Assembly (NCBI GenBank): GCA_902567855.1
Contig: CACFOQ010000012.1
Span: 1-37,514 of the forward strand
Source: an uncultured Alphaproteobacteria bacterium
GTDB taxonomy: Bacteria > Pseudomonadota > Alphaproteobacteria > HIMB59 > GCA-002718135
Direction of reading: 5' to 3'
Length of the DNA: 37,514 nucleotides
Shown here one piece after another: positions 1 to 7,946 of this stretch. The notes below the pieces were generated by a model. The model worked only from the letters and a program-made list of their open reading frames with translations. It was not told the origin of the DNA and did no database searches. The translations under genes and the position numbers were made by a program. Within the stretch, counting starts at the first letter, position 1. Each line of letters opens with the position of its first letter.

Positions 1-330
1 AAAACAAGAATAGAAAGTTTAAGTACAAAACCTTGGATAAAGCTTACGCATGCTGATGCTCCAAAAAGTAAAATAACAAAGATGATACCAACTTATAAAT
101 TACTAGAGTTACCAATTACGGACAATATTAATGATAAAAAGCATTTTTTCTGGATGAGCTCCAGTGCATTTAAATACGTCAATAAAACTTTTCCTAATAT
201 AATTGATGCAAATCATTATTGTGGACCGGGAAATACTTATGAAGAAATTAAAAAAATAATAAAAGATCCAAATAAACTAAGAATTGCTTTATCCTACAAA
301 GATTGGAAGAAAAATTTATTAAATGACTGA
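1..330 (+). CDS. HemD-like uroporphyrinogen-III synthase, C-terminal part (5' end outside window)
   Basis: The reading frame is open from base 1, so this is the last 109 codons of a gene that begins upstream; the internal ATG at 82 is probably not the start. The visible part has a hydrophobic strand followed by WMSSSAF, then HYCGPGNT and a following helix, then ALSYKDW near the end. This order resembles the second half of uroporphyrinogen-III synthases, where a 'TSPSAV'-like turn is followed by a 'GPxTA'-like turn. HemD makes uroporphyrinogen III, the substrate of HemE, and hemE starts 26 bases downstream on the same strand, which supports the call. HemD is a very divergent family and no catalytic residue is diagnostic, so the assignment rests on weak motif similarity plus context. 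Confidence 0.5.
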   Translation, partial: KTRIESLSTKPWIKLTHADAPKSKITKMIPTYKLLELPITDNINDKKHFFWMSSSAFKYVNKTFPNIIDANHYCGPGNTYEEIKKIIKDPNKLRIALSYKDWKKNLLND

Positions 331-356
331 TAATTTAATTAGTGTAATAAAACAAT

Positions 357-1355
357 ATGTCTAATATACTGTTTCAAAATGCATTGAAAAGAATTTCACA
401 AAAAACACCTCCAATTTGGTTTATGCGTCAGGCCGGACGATATCATAGCCATTATCAAAATTTAAAAGAAAAATATTCATTTGAAAAATTATGTAAAAAT
501 CCTGAGTTGGCAAGTGAAGTTGCATGCGGACCAGTTAATGAGTTTGATTTTGATATATCTATTCTATTTAGTGATATTTTATTTCTTCTTGAGGGACTAG
601 GACTGCCATTGCATTTTAATCCAGCTCCTATTTTTGGTGATTTTATCACTAAAGATAATTTATCAGAATATTCTAATATTGATAAAGCAATTGAACATAT
701 GGAATTTCAAAGCAAAGCAATTAGAATCACTAGAGAACAACTTCCAAATTCAAAAAGCTTAATAGGTTTTGTTGGTGGACCATGGACACTTCTACGTTTT
801 GCAACAAACAAAAAGAAAAATTTAAATAAAATAGAAGATTTTCATTTTGATTTTTTAAAGAATATTTTACTCCCTTTGATTAAAAAAAATATCAATTTAC
901 AATTGGATGCAGGAGCAGAAATAGTAATGATTTTCGATAGTGGATTAAATGATATTCAGTCAGATTTTTTTAAATTAAACTATCTTTCTCTAATAGAAGA
1001 TATTATCAAATCCTTTCCTAATAAAATTGGTTATTATTTTAAGGGAAAAGAATTAAATGATTTTAGTATTATTTTTAATTCATCTTTAGCAGGGATTGGA
1101 ATAAATCATACTATTAATATAAAAGATACGTTTGCTTTGTATAAAAGTGGTTTTATTCAAGGAAATTTTGATGAAAGTAAAATGATTTTAAATCAAAGTC
1201 AATTAATCGAAGAGATAAAATATTTTTGTGAAGAAATGAAATCCATAGAAAGCTTAGAAGGCTGGATATGCTCTTTAGGTCATGGAATAAATAAATTAAC
1301 TCCTGAAAAAAATGTACATTTATTTATTGAAACAATAAGAAAAAATTTTAGTTAG
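357..1355 (+). CDS. hemE: Uroporphyrinogen decarboxylase
   Basis: This cytoplasmic enzyme removes the four acetate carboxyls of uroporphyrinogen III to give coproporphyrinogen III. The protein has 332 residues, close to the usual 340-360. It carries the N-terminal signature WFMRQAGRY (residues 21-29, with both arginines), the substrate-binding Asp in LFSDIL (D73), the central GFVGGPWTL motif, and a C-terminal GHGINKLTPEKNV containing the conserved His. The ATG at 357 lies just before the conserved N-terminus. No clear Shine-Dalgarno sequence precedes it, as for most genes here. It is second in a tight operon with a HemD-like gene, hemH, hemF and hemJ, so it is probably co-transcribed with the rest of the late haem pathway. 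Confidence 0.96.
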   Translation: MSNILFQNALKRISQKTPPIWFMRQAGRYHSHYQNLKEKYSFEKLCKNPELASEVACGPVNEFDFDISILFSDILFLLEGLGLPLHFNPAPIFGDFITKDNLSEYSNIDKAIEHMEFQSKAIRITREQLPNSKSLIGFVGGPWTLLRFATNKKKNLNKIEDFHFDFLKNILLPLIKKNINLQLDAGAEIVMIFDSGLNDIQSDFFKLNYLSLIEDIIKSFPNKIGYYFKGKELNDFSIIFNSSLAGIGINHTINIKDTFALYKSGFIQGNFDESKMILNQSQLIEEIKYFCEEMKSIESLEGWICSLGHGINKLTPEKNVHLFIETIRKNFS

Positions 1356-1360
1356 TATTT

Positions 1361-2386
1361 ATGACTAAATATATTGGAGAAAATAATTACGAACATGGAA
1401 GTGTCGAAAGAACTGGAATTTTATTAACTAATTTAGGAACCCCTGATGAGCCTAATTCTAAAGCTGTAAAAATATATCTAGCAGAATTTTTGTCTGATAC
1501 TCGAGTAATTGAGTTTCCAAAATTTATTTGGAAAATCATACTACATGGAATTATTTTACGAATCAGACCAAAAAGATCGGCCAAAACTTATAAAACTATT
1601 TGGACAGATGAAGGTTCACCCCTACTAAATATAGCTAAAAAACAAATTGAACTAGTAAAAGAAAAATTTGAAGGCAAATATCCTAACACTGTTTTTGCTT
1701 TAGGGATGAGATATGGAAACCCATCAATTGAAAGTGCTTTATTGGAGCTGCAAAGTAAAAAAGTAAGACGTTTGATTATTTTTCCTCTTTATCCTCAATA
1801 TTGTGCAGCAACAACAGCAAGTACATTTGATGCAGTTACAAATGTTTTACAAAAGTGGCGATGGATCCCTGAATTGAGGTTCATTAATCAATATTTTGAA
1901 GAAGAAAGCTATATTAAAGCCCTTGCAAACTCTATTGAAGTTTTTTGGAAAAAAAATGGAAAACCTCAAAAACTTATTTTTAGCTACCATGGGATTCCAA
2001 AAAAATATCATACAAAAGGTGATCCGTATCATTGCTTTTGTTTAAAAACTACAAGACTGGTTAAAGAATATATGAACCTTGATGATAATGAAGTGTTAAG
2101 TACTTTTCAAAGCCGCTTTGGTAGAGATGAGTGGCTCCAACCGTACACAAGTGAAACTTTGAAAAAACTTCCTAGCGAGGGAATAAAAGATATTCATATT
2201 ATATCACCTGGCTTTAGCGCAGATTGTCTAGAAACATTAGAAGAACTTGAAGCTGAGAATAGAGAATATTTTGAAAATGCAGGTGGCAAAAATTATTTGT
2301 ATATTCCTTGTTTAAATACAAACCCAATGCATATTGATATGATGTCAACTATTATTGAAAAGCACACTCAAGGATGGTCAGTATAA
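1361..2386 (+). CDS. hemH: Ferrochelatase
   Basis: Ferrochelatase inserts ferrous iron into protoporphyrin IX, the last step of protohaem synthesis, usually at the inner face of the membrane. The 341-residue protein has the N-terminal LLTNLGTPDEP, PLYPQYCAATTAS in the middle, the metal-binding His in FSYHGIP (H210), SRFGRDEWLQPYT, and SPGFSADCLETLEEL with the conserved Glu (E291). Length and motif order are normal for a bacterial HemH. It starts 5 bases after hemE, and its TAA abuts the hemF ATG directly. An A8 tract at 1949-1956 lies in frame here, which is useful for comparison with the A8 run that breaks uvrB in this window. Confidence 0.96.
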   Translation: MTKYIGENNYEHGSVERTGILLTNLGTPDEPNSKAVKIYLAEFLSDTRVIEFPKFIWKIILHGIILRIRPKRSAKTYKTIWTDEGSPLLNIAKKQIELVKEKFEGKYPNTVFALGMRYGNPSIESALLELQSKKVRRLIIFPLYPQYCAATTASTFDAVTNVLQKWRWIPELRFINQYFEEESYIKALANSIEVFWKKNGKPQKLIFSYHGIPKKYHTKGDPYHCFCLKTTRLVKEYMNLDDNEVLSTFQSRFGRDEWLQPYTSETLKKLPSEGIKDIHIISPGFSADCLETLEELEAENREYFENAGGKNYLYIPCLNTNPMHIDMMSTIIEKHTQGWSV

Positions 2387-3193
2387 ATGAATAATTCAAA
2401 AATTGAAATTGCTAGGAAATGGTTTGAAGAATTACGTGATAAACTAATTTTAAATATAGAAAAAATTGATTCAACAAATTTTATAATTACTGAATGGGAT
2501 CATAAGCATCAAGGTGGTGGAAAAATGAGTAAGATTAAAGGACAGGTAATAGAAAAGGGCGGGGTCAACATTTCAACAGTTGAAGGAAAATTTGAAGAAA
2601 ATATGATAGGAAAAGTACCGGGAACCGAAAATGATTCTTCTTATCAGGCTACAGGTATAAGTGTAGTTCTTCATCCTCATTCTCCTTTTATACCCTCTAT
2701 GCATTTTAACACTAGATTTTTAAAAACAGAACAAGAATGGTTTGGAGGAGGAATAGATGTTACTCCATGTCTTCCTTTCAAGGACGAAGAACAATATCAT
2801 TCATCTTTAGAATCTTTATGTGATAAATTTGATAAAAATTATTATAAAAAATTTAAAAGTTGGTGTGATGAATATTTTTATTTAACTTATAGAAAAGAGC
2901 CAAGAGGTATAGGAGGAATTTTTTTTGATTATTTAAAGACAGATGATTGGGGTAGAGATTTTGAGTTTGTTCAAAATGTTGGAAATTTCTTTAATGATTT
3001 TTCCTCCAAAACTATTTTAAAATATAAAGACTTAAATTGGAGTGATGAAGAAAAAAATATACAACTTTTAAAACGAAGTAAATATGTAGAATTTAATTTA
3101 TTACATGATAGAGGAACAAAATTTGGTCTAGAAACAGGAGGAAATATTGATGCAATTCTTATGTCTATGCCTCCTTTAGCTAAATGGGATTGA
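2387..3193 (+). CDS. hemF: Oxygen-dependent coproporphyrinogen-III oxidase, short C-terminus
   Basis: HemF oxidatively decarboxylates coproporphyrinogen III to protoporphyrinogen IX using molecular oxygen. Family motifs are present in order: HPHSPFIPSMHFNTRF (96-111), WFGGGIDVTPC (118-128), PRGIGGIFFDYL (172-183), and RGTKFGLETGG followed by ILMSMPPLAKW (242-267). The protein stops at residue 268, straight after the MPPLxxW block. Well-known HemF proteins run about 25-30 residues further, ending in a tail with a conserved RDW. No coding sequence resembling that tail is visible in any frame, and hemJ begins 3 bases after the TGA, so the truncation looks genuine. The start codon follows the hemH stop without a gap, suggesting translational coupling. 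Confidence 0.94.
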   Translation: MNNSKIEIARKWFEELRDKLILNIEKIDSTNFIITEWDHKHQGGGKMSKIKGQVIEKGGVNISTVEGKFEENMIGKVPGTENDSSYQATGISVVLHPHSPFIPSMHFNTRFLKTEQEWFGGGIDVTPCLPFKDEEQYHSSLESLCDKFDKNYYKKFKSWCDEYFYLTYRKEPRGIGGIFFDYLKTDDWGRDFEFVQNVGNFFNDFSSKTILKYKDLNWSDEEKNIQLLKRSKYVEFNLLHDRGTKFGLETGGNIDAILMSMPPLAKWD

Positions 3194-3196
3194 TGA

Positions 3197-3616
3197 ATGT
3201 TTTTTAATATAATTAAAACAATACATATCTTTAGTGTAATTTCTTGGATGGCAGGTCTACTATATTTGCCTAGAATTTTCGTTTATCATGCAAATCCCAA
3301 AATTTTAAAAGAAACTTCTGAAACTTTTAAGATAATGGAAAGAAGATTATATAAATTTATTATGGTACCAGCTGCTATTATAACTTGGTTCACAGGTTTA
3401 GTGATGATTCATTATATTGGTCTTGATCTCTGGTTAATTTTAAAAATATTTTTTGTAATAATATTATCTACCTTTCACTTATATTATGGCAAATGCAGAA
3501 AAGCATTTGAAGAAGAAAAAAATACTAATTCAGCTAAATTTTATAAGATTATAAATGAAGTGCCTGCAATATTTTTAATTTTAATAATTGTTATGGTAGT
3601 TTTTAAACCTTTTTAA
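3197..3616 (+). CDS. hemJ: Protoporphyrinogen IX oxidase, HemJ family
   Basis: HemJ is the integral-membrane protoporphyrinogen oxidase found in most alphaproteobacteria and cyanobacteria in place of HemG or HemY. The 139-residue protein has about four hydrophobic segments. It shows the family's conserved N-terminal His in TIHIFSVISWMAGLLYLPR (starting near residue 8), FVYH, ERRLYKFIMVPA, a LILKIFF segment and HLYYGK. It lies 3 bases after hemF and closes the operon, so hemE, hemF, hemJ and hemH together cover uroporphyrinogen III to haem. The gene converges on nth with only one base between the stop codons. Confidence 0.93.
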   Translation: MFFNIIKTIHIFSVISWMAGLLYLPRIFVYHANPKILKETSETFKIMERRLYKFIMVPAAIITWFTGLVMIHYIGLDLWLILKIFFVIILSTFHLYYGKCRKAFEEEKNTNSAKFYKIINEVPAIFLILIIVMVVFKPF

Positions 3617-3617
3617 A

Positions 3618-4268
3618 TTATTTTTTAGTAAAAATTTTTTTTCTTCTATTTGGAAAACAAACATTACAAATTTCGCACTCTAGGCCATAACAGCTTTTAG
3701 CTTTACAATATTCTCTTCCATAATAAATAATTTGTAAATGCAATTTATTCCAAGATTTTTTTGGAAATAATTTTTTTAAATCCTCTTCAGTTTGAATAAC
3801 ATTTTTGCCATTTGTTAATCCCCATCTCTGAGATAATCGATGTATATGTGTATCTACAGGAAATGCCGGATGCCCAAAACCCTGAGACATCACAACACTT
3901 GCAGTTTTATGCCCAACACCTGGTAGTTTTTCTAAATCTTCAAAACTTTCTGGAACTTTCCCTTTAAATTTTTTCACAAGTATTCTCGATAGCTTAAAAA
4001 TGGCATCTGATTTTTGTGGAGCTAAACCACATGGACGAATAATTTTATAAATTGTACTTTTAGGAACTTTAATCATTTTCAAAGAAGTATTTGCTTTTTT
4101 AAAAAGTACAGGTGTTACTTTATTAACTCTTTCATCAGTGCATTGGGCACTTAATAAAACCGCAATGAGTAACTCAAATTTATTAGTATGTTTAAGAGGA
4201 ATGGGCACCGTTTTATATATTCTGTTAAGAATTTTATATACTTGCTCGGCCCTATCTGTTCTTTTCAT
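3618..4268 (-). CDS. nth: Endonuclease III (DNA glycosylase/AP lyase)
   Basis: Nth excises oxidised pyrimidines and cleaves the abasic site, acting in base excision repair. The 216-residue protein carries the helix-hairpin-helix LPGVGHKTASVV with the catalytic Lys (K121), and PVDTHIHRLSQRWGL with the catalytic Asp (D139). These match E. coli K120 and D138. The C-terminal iron-sulfur loop is unusual: it has five cysteines at 188, 193, 198, 201 and 204 instead of the standard C-X6-C-X2-C-X5-C. C188, C198 and C204 line up with three standard ligands, while the second standard position is occupied by a nearby residue. It is transcribed alone, divergent from the binding-protein gene at 4426. Confidence 0.95.
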   Translation of the reverse strand: MKRTDRAEQVYKILNRIYKTVPIPLKHTNKFELLIAVLLSAQCTDERVNKVTPVLFKKANTSLKMIKVPKSTIYKIIRPCGLAPQKSDAIFKLSRILVKKFKGKVPESFEDLEKLPGVGHKTASVVMSQGFGHPAFPVDTHIHRLSQRWGLTNGKNVIQTEEDLKKLFPKKSWNKLHLQIIYYGREYCKAKSCYGLECEICNVCFPNRRKKIFTKK

Positions 4269-4352
4269 TTGAATTATTTAATGCTCATTAATACAAAAAC
4301 CTAGTTTTATAGCTAATTCTCCTACCATGTAATGAACAAATATAACATCAAC

Positions 4353-4418
4353 TTAGATTAATAATATTGAATAATTATACTGAAGTAGTATGGGTTGATT
4401 ATTAAATTTCTATGGAGG
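4353..4418 (+). promoter_or_regulatory. Candidate promoter and strong Shine-Dalgarno for the ABC importer operon
   Basis: The 157-base divergent gap between nth and the binding-protein gene holds a -10-like TATACT at 4376-4381. A poor -35 match, TTAGAT at 4353-4358, lies 17 bases upstream. GGAGG at 4414-4418 sits 7 bases before the ATG at 4426. Clear Shine-Dalgarno sequences are rare in this window, so this one suggests high translation, as expected for a periplasmic binding protein. The ribosome-binding site is convincing; the promoter is tentative because -10-like hexamers are common by chance in such AT-rich DNA. Confidence 0.45.
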
Positions 4419-4425
4419 AAATAAT

Positions 4426-5994
4426 ATGAAAAAATCTTTAAGCGTTGTTTTGTCATTGCTTTTTATGGGTATTTTTTCACCAGTTTTTGCAAATACACTT
4501 AAGTGGTCTATGCCTGGTGATTCTTTAACTTTAGATCCGCATGCACAAAATGAAGGACCAACTCACATGGTTTCTCGTCAAGTTTATGAAGGCTTGGTAA
4601 CACATGACATTGGTATGAATATTCAACCACAACTTGCAACTTCTTGGGAAAACACTGATCCTGAAACATGGATCTTTAAAATTCGTGAAGGAGTTGTTTT
4701 TCATGATGGATCTGCATTAACTGCAAGTGATGCAGCTTTTAGTATTATAAGAGCTAAAACGGACCCTTCTGATATGGTTGATTTAATCAAAAGTATAAAA
4801 TCAGCAAAGGCAATTGATGATTTAACACTTGAAATTAAAACAGAAGGTCCAAATCCAATACTTTTAAATCAACTTGTTCAAATTTTCATAATGTCTGAAT
4901 CTTGGTCTAAAGCAAACGGTTGTGATGTTTCATACAACTGGGATGCTGGAGAAACTTCTTACTGCGCATCAGCTGCAAATGGTACCGGTCCTTTCAAAAT
5001 TACTTTGAGAGAGCAAGATGTTAGAACAATATTTAAAAGAAACAAAAGTTGGTGGGGTGATCAAAGCCAGCACAACATTGATAAAATTGAATTACTTCCA
5101 ATTAAGAATGATGCAACAAGAATTGCAGCATTATTATCTGGTGAAATAGATTATACAAATGTTGTACCTGTTCAAGATCTAGAAAGAATTGCAGCTTCTT
5201 CTGCTCATAAAATTAATCAAGTTGCTCAAAATAGAACTATATTTTTTGGTATGGATCAAGGCTCAGCTGAATTATTTTCATCTAATGTGAAAGGTAAAAA
5301 TCCTTTTGCAGATAAAAGAGTTCGCTTGGCAATGTATCATGCATTAGATATGGATGCTATTAAGGATAAAGTTATGAGAGGACAAAGTTTTCCTGCAGGT
5401 ATAATTACAGCACCAGGTGTTAATGGTTATACTAAAGCTCATGACACAAGATTACCTTATGATCCAGAATTGTCAAAAAAACTGCTAGCTGAAGCCGGAT
5501 ATCCAGATGGTTTTGAAGTTACACTTGATTGTCCAAATGATCGTTATGTAAATGATGAGGCAATTTGTGTTGCTGCTATAGGTATGTTTGCAAAAATTGG
5601 AGTTAAAGTAAGTCTTGATGCCAAAACTAAGAGTATACACTTTAAAGAAGTTAAAGAAGGTGATCCAAATCCTAGTGATATGTATATGTTAGGATGGGGA
5701 GTGCCTACTTACGATAGTCATTATGTCTATTCTTATCTTCTTGCAAGCGATGGTAGCTGGAATAAAGTTAATTTCAGTGATGCTAGAGTTGATGAACTTA
5801 CTGCGGCAATGGGAGTCGAAACTGATATAGCTAAAAGAAATGAATTAATTGCAGAAGCATGGGATATAGTACAGGACAATGTTCCATATCTTCCTTTACA
5901 CCATCAGGTTGTAAATCAGGCTTCTAAAAGCAATGTTGATGTTCATGCTAGGATCAATAACGAACCACTCTTTTATTTTGCTAACGTAAATTAA
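4426..5994 (+). CDS. Periplasmic substrate-binding protein of a peptide/opine-type ABC importer (SBP family 5)
   Basis: This is the extracytoplasmic receptor for the importer encoded downstream. The N-terminus is a classical signal peptide: MKK, a hydrophobic core, then cleavage probably after VFA at residue 23. It is not a lipoprotein, as no lipobox Cys is present. Mature features typical of DppA/OppA-like proteins include LDPHAQNEGP, QVYEGLV, WIFKIREGVVFHDG, NGTGPF and WWG. Two Cys pairs (C166/C180 and C369/C381) could form disulfides in the periplasm. The length of 522 residues is normal. The ligand cannot be read from sequence: di- or oligopeptides are the default, but family 5 also binds opines, glutathione, nickel complexes and sugars. 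A stem-loop separates it from the permease genes. Confidence 0.92.
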   Translation: MKKSLSVVLSLLFMGIFSPVFANTLKWSMPGDSLTLDPHAQNEGPTHMVSRQVYEGLVTHDIGMNIQPQLATSWENTDPETWIFKIREGVVFHDGSALTASDAAFSIIRAKTDPSDMVDLIKSIKSAKAIDDLTLEIKTEGPNPILLNQLVQIFIMSESWSKANGCDVSYNWDAGETSYCASAANGTGPFKITLREQDVRTIFKRNKSWWGDQSQHNIDKIELLPIKNDATRIAALLSGEIDYTNVVPVQDLERIAASSAHKINQVAQNRTIFFGMDQGSAELFSSNVKGKNPFADKRVRLAMYHALDMDAIKDKVMRGQSFPAGIITAPGVNGYTKAHDTRLPYDPELSKKLLAEAGYPDGFEVTLDCPNDRYVNDEAICVAAIGMFAKIGVKVSLDAKTKSIHFKEVKEGDPNPSDMYMLGWGVPTYDSHYVYSYLLASDGSWNKVNFSDARVDELTAAMGVETDIAKRNELIAEAWDIVQDNVPYLPLHHQVVNQASKSNVDVHARINNEPLFYFANVN

Positions 5995-6007
5995 TTTAAA
6001 TCTTTAA

Positions 6008-6033
6008 TTTCTGGCCAGTTATCTGGCCAGAAA
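6008..6033 (+). promoter_or_regulatory. Perfect 11-bp inverted repeat (mRNA hairpin) between binding protein and permease
   Basis: TTTCTGGCCAG (6008-6018), a TTAT loop and CTGGCCAGAAA (6023-6033) form a perfect 11-bp stem with a 4-base loop. The GC-rich core stands out in this AT-rich sequence. It lies 14 bases after the binding-protein stop and ends 9 bases before the permease ATG at 6043. No uninterrupted T-run follows, so it is probably not a full intrinsic terminator. In other ABC operons, hairpins at this position protect the 3' end of the binding-protein mRNA and lower permease expression; that role here is inferred. Confidence 0.75.
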
Positions 6034-6042
6034 ATTCATTTT

Positions 6043-7020
6043 ATGCTCAATTATTTCTTAAAAAGATTTCTGCAATCAGTACTAGTAATGATCATAGTCG
6101 CCTTTGTGTCTTTTTCATTATTTAATTTTGTAGGAGATCCAGTAAACAATATGGTTGGGCAAGAAGCTTCTGATGAAAGAAGAGAAGAAATAAGGGATAA
6201 ACTGGGAATAAATGATCCCATATATATTCAATTTTTTAATTTTGTTGGAAACTCAGTGCAAGGAAATTTTGGAATTTCCTACCAACTTAAAAGGCCAGTA
6301 TCAGTTTTAATAGCAGAGAGAATGCCAGCTACTTTAGAGTTAGTATTTGTTTCTGCACTTTTAGCAATTATTTCTGGGGTTATTTTAGGAGTATATACAG
6401 GAATAAATAGAGATACTTTTATATCAAATGTAATACTTGTTATTTCTCTTGCTGGAGTCTCATTACCAACTTTCATAATTGGTATTATGCTAATATATTT
6501 ATTCTCCGTAATATTAGGTGTACTTCCTTCCTTTGGTAGAGGAGAAGTCACAGATATTGGTTTTTGGTCTACAGGCTTTTTAACCTTGTCAGGTCTCAAG
6601 GCTTTGATTCTTCCATCCGTAACTCTAAGTTTATTTCAAATGACTTATGTCATTAGGTTAGTCAGAGCCGAAATGATGGAAATACTACAAACAGACTATA
6701 TCAAATTTGCTAAAGCTAGAGGAATTAAAAAAAATATTATTAATTATAAACATGCTCTTAAAAATGGATTAATACCAGTTATTACTATCACTGGTATAAA
6801 TATCGGAACTTTAATTGCTTTTTCAATTATAACAGAAACAGTTTTCCAGTGGCCTGGAATGGGTTCACTATTTATTAATGCAGTTTATTTTGTCGATATA
6901 CCAATTATGTCTGCATACATGATTATGGTTGCCTTTATTTTTGTTATGATAAATTTTATTGTAGACATAACCTACTATTTTATTGATCCAAGAATAAGAA
7001 TTAAGGAAGAAAATAGTTAA
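6043..7020 (+). CDS. ABC importer permease, DppB-like
   Basis: This inner-membrane subunit forms half of the translocation channel with the next gene product. The 325 residues begin with the typical DppB/OppB N-terminus (a hydrophobic helix from residue 8, then FNFVGDPVNNMVGQ), followed by LGINDPIYIQFFNFVGN and GNFGISY. About six membrane helices follow. The cytoplasmic EAA-type loop (residues roughly 210-240, DYIKFAKARGIKKN) docks the ATPase, and the C-terminus ends in FIDPRIR as in DppB proteins. The start lies 9 bases after the intergenic hairpin, which could limit its translation or transcription relative to the binding protein. Two bases separate it from the second permease. Confidence 0.94.
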   Translation: MLNYFLKRFLQSVLVMIIVAFVSFSLFNFVGDPVNNMVGQEASDERREEIRDKLGINDPIYIQFFNFVGNSVQGNFGISYQLKRPVSVLIAERMPATLELVFVSALLAIISGVILGVYTGINRDTFISNVILVISLAGVSLPTFIIGIMLIYLFSVILGVLPSFGRGEVTDIGFWSTGFLTLSGLKALILPSVTLSLFQMTYVIRLVRAEMMEILQTDYIKFAKARGIKKNIINYKHALKNGLIPVITITGINIGTLIAFSIITETVFQWPGMGSLFINAVYFVDIPIMSAYMIMVAFIFVMINFIVDITYYFIDPRIRIKEENS

Positions 7021-7022
7021 TT

Positions 7023-7946
7023 ATGATTGGAAAAATGATTAATAAAATTTATGACACTGATATAGGTTATAGTTTTTTTAATTCAAAAATTGCTATTATT
7101 TCTTCATCTATTTTTTTAATAATTTTTCTTTGTTCTTTTTTGGCAGAAATAGTTGCACCTTATGATCCTTTTGACCCTCTAAATATTTCTTTGATGGATG
7201 CTTTTATTCCTCCTGTTTGGTCAGAGGGAGGCAATGCTAATTTTTTTCTTGGCACAGATCAGCAAGGAAGAGATATGTTTTCAACAATGATATATGGATC
7301 TAGAATTTCTTTAATTGTAGGTTTTTCTTCAATTATTTTTGCCATGATTTTGGGAGTTTCATTAGGAATAACAGCTGGTTATATAGGAGGAAGATATGAA
7401 ACAATTGTAATGCGCTTAACAGATGTACAATTAACAATACCAAGTATATTAATGGCATTACTTGTTGATGGAATAGCAAGAGCAATTATTTCTAAATCAA
7501 TGCATGATGAGATGGCTATATATGTATTAATATTTGCTATAGGTATTTCGGAGTGGCCTCAATTTGCTAGAGTAACAAGAGCCTCAACTTTAGTTGAAAA
7601 AAATAAAGAATATATATCAGCATCAAAAATAATCGGACTATCTAACATATTAATTATGTTTAAGCATATTTTACCAAATATTCTTAGGCCAATTTTAGTG
7701 ATTGCAACGATAGGATTAGCGTTAGCAATTATTACTGAATCAACCCTAAGTTTTCTTGGAGTAGGCATACCTCCGACAACGCCTTCCTTAGGAACATTAA
7801 TTAGATTTGGAAATAATTTTTTATTTTCAGGTGAATGGTGGATTACTTTTTTCCCCGCTATTTTTTTGGTAGTTCTTGCTTTATCAATTAATCTTTTAGG
7901 AGATTGGATGAGAGATGCTTTAAACCCAAAGTTAAAAAAGAGATGA
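7023..7946 (+). CDS. ABC importer permease, DppC-like
   Basis: This is the second channel subunit, 307 residues. It has the DppC/OppC N-terminal helix, then APYDPFDP, FFLGTDQQGRDMFS and YGSRISLIVG, all hallmarks of the DppC branch. The EAA-type loop (EYISASKIIGLSN, residues about 198-210) and HILPNILRP follow, and the C-terminus holds GDWMRDALNPK. An extra hydrophilic segment near LVDGIARAI lies between transmembrane segments. Its TGA overlaps the ATG of the ATPase gene (ATGA), the usual coupling that keeps permease and ATPase in step. Confidence 0.94.
   Translation: MIGKMINKIYDTDIGYSFFNSKIAIISSSIFLIIFLCSFLAEIVAPYDPFDPLNISLMDAFIPPVWSEGGNANFFLGTDQQGRDMFSTMIYGSRISLIVGFSSIIFAMILGVSLGITAGYIGGRYETIVMRLTDVQLTIPSILMALLVDGIARAIISKSMHDEMAIYVLIFAIGISEWPQFARVTRASTLVEKNKEYISASKIIGLSNILIMFKHILPNILRPILVIATIGLALAIITESTLSFLGVGIPPTTPSLGTLIRFGNNFLFSGEWWITFFPAIFLVVLALSINLLGDWMRDALNPKLKKR

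Noticed and set aside
4278-4291. Short palindrome TTAATG-CT-CATTAA just upstream of nth.
   Set aside because: Arms are only 6 bp and AT-rich; too likely by chance to call an operator without conservation.
6279-6599. A 106-codon antisense open frame inside the DppB-like permease gene.
   Set aside because: The sense strand encodes conserved permease helices; the antisense product shows no family features.
7904-7942. In-frame upstream ATG for the fused ATPase, adding 13 residues.
   Set aside because: The added residues come from the overlapping permease frame and precede the conserved N-terminal strand; the ATGA overlap at 7943 is the usual arrangement.
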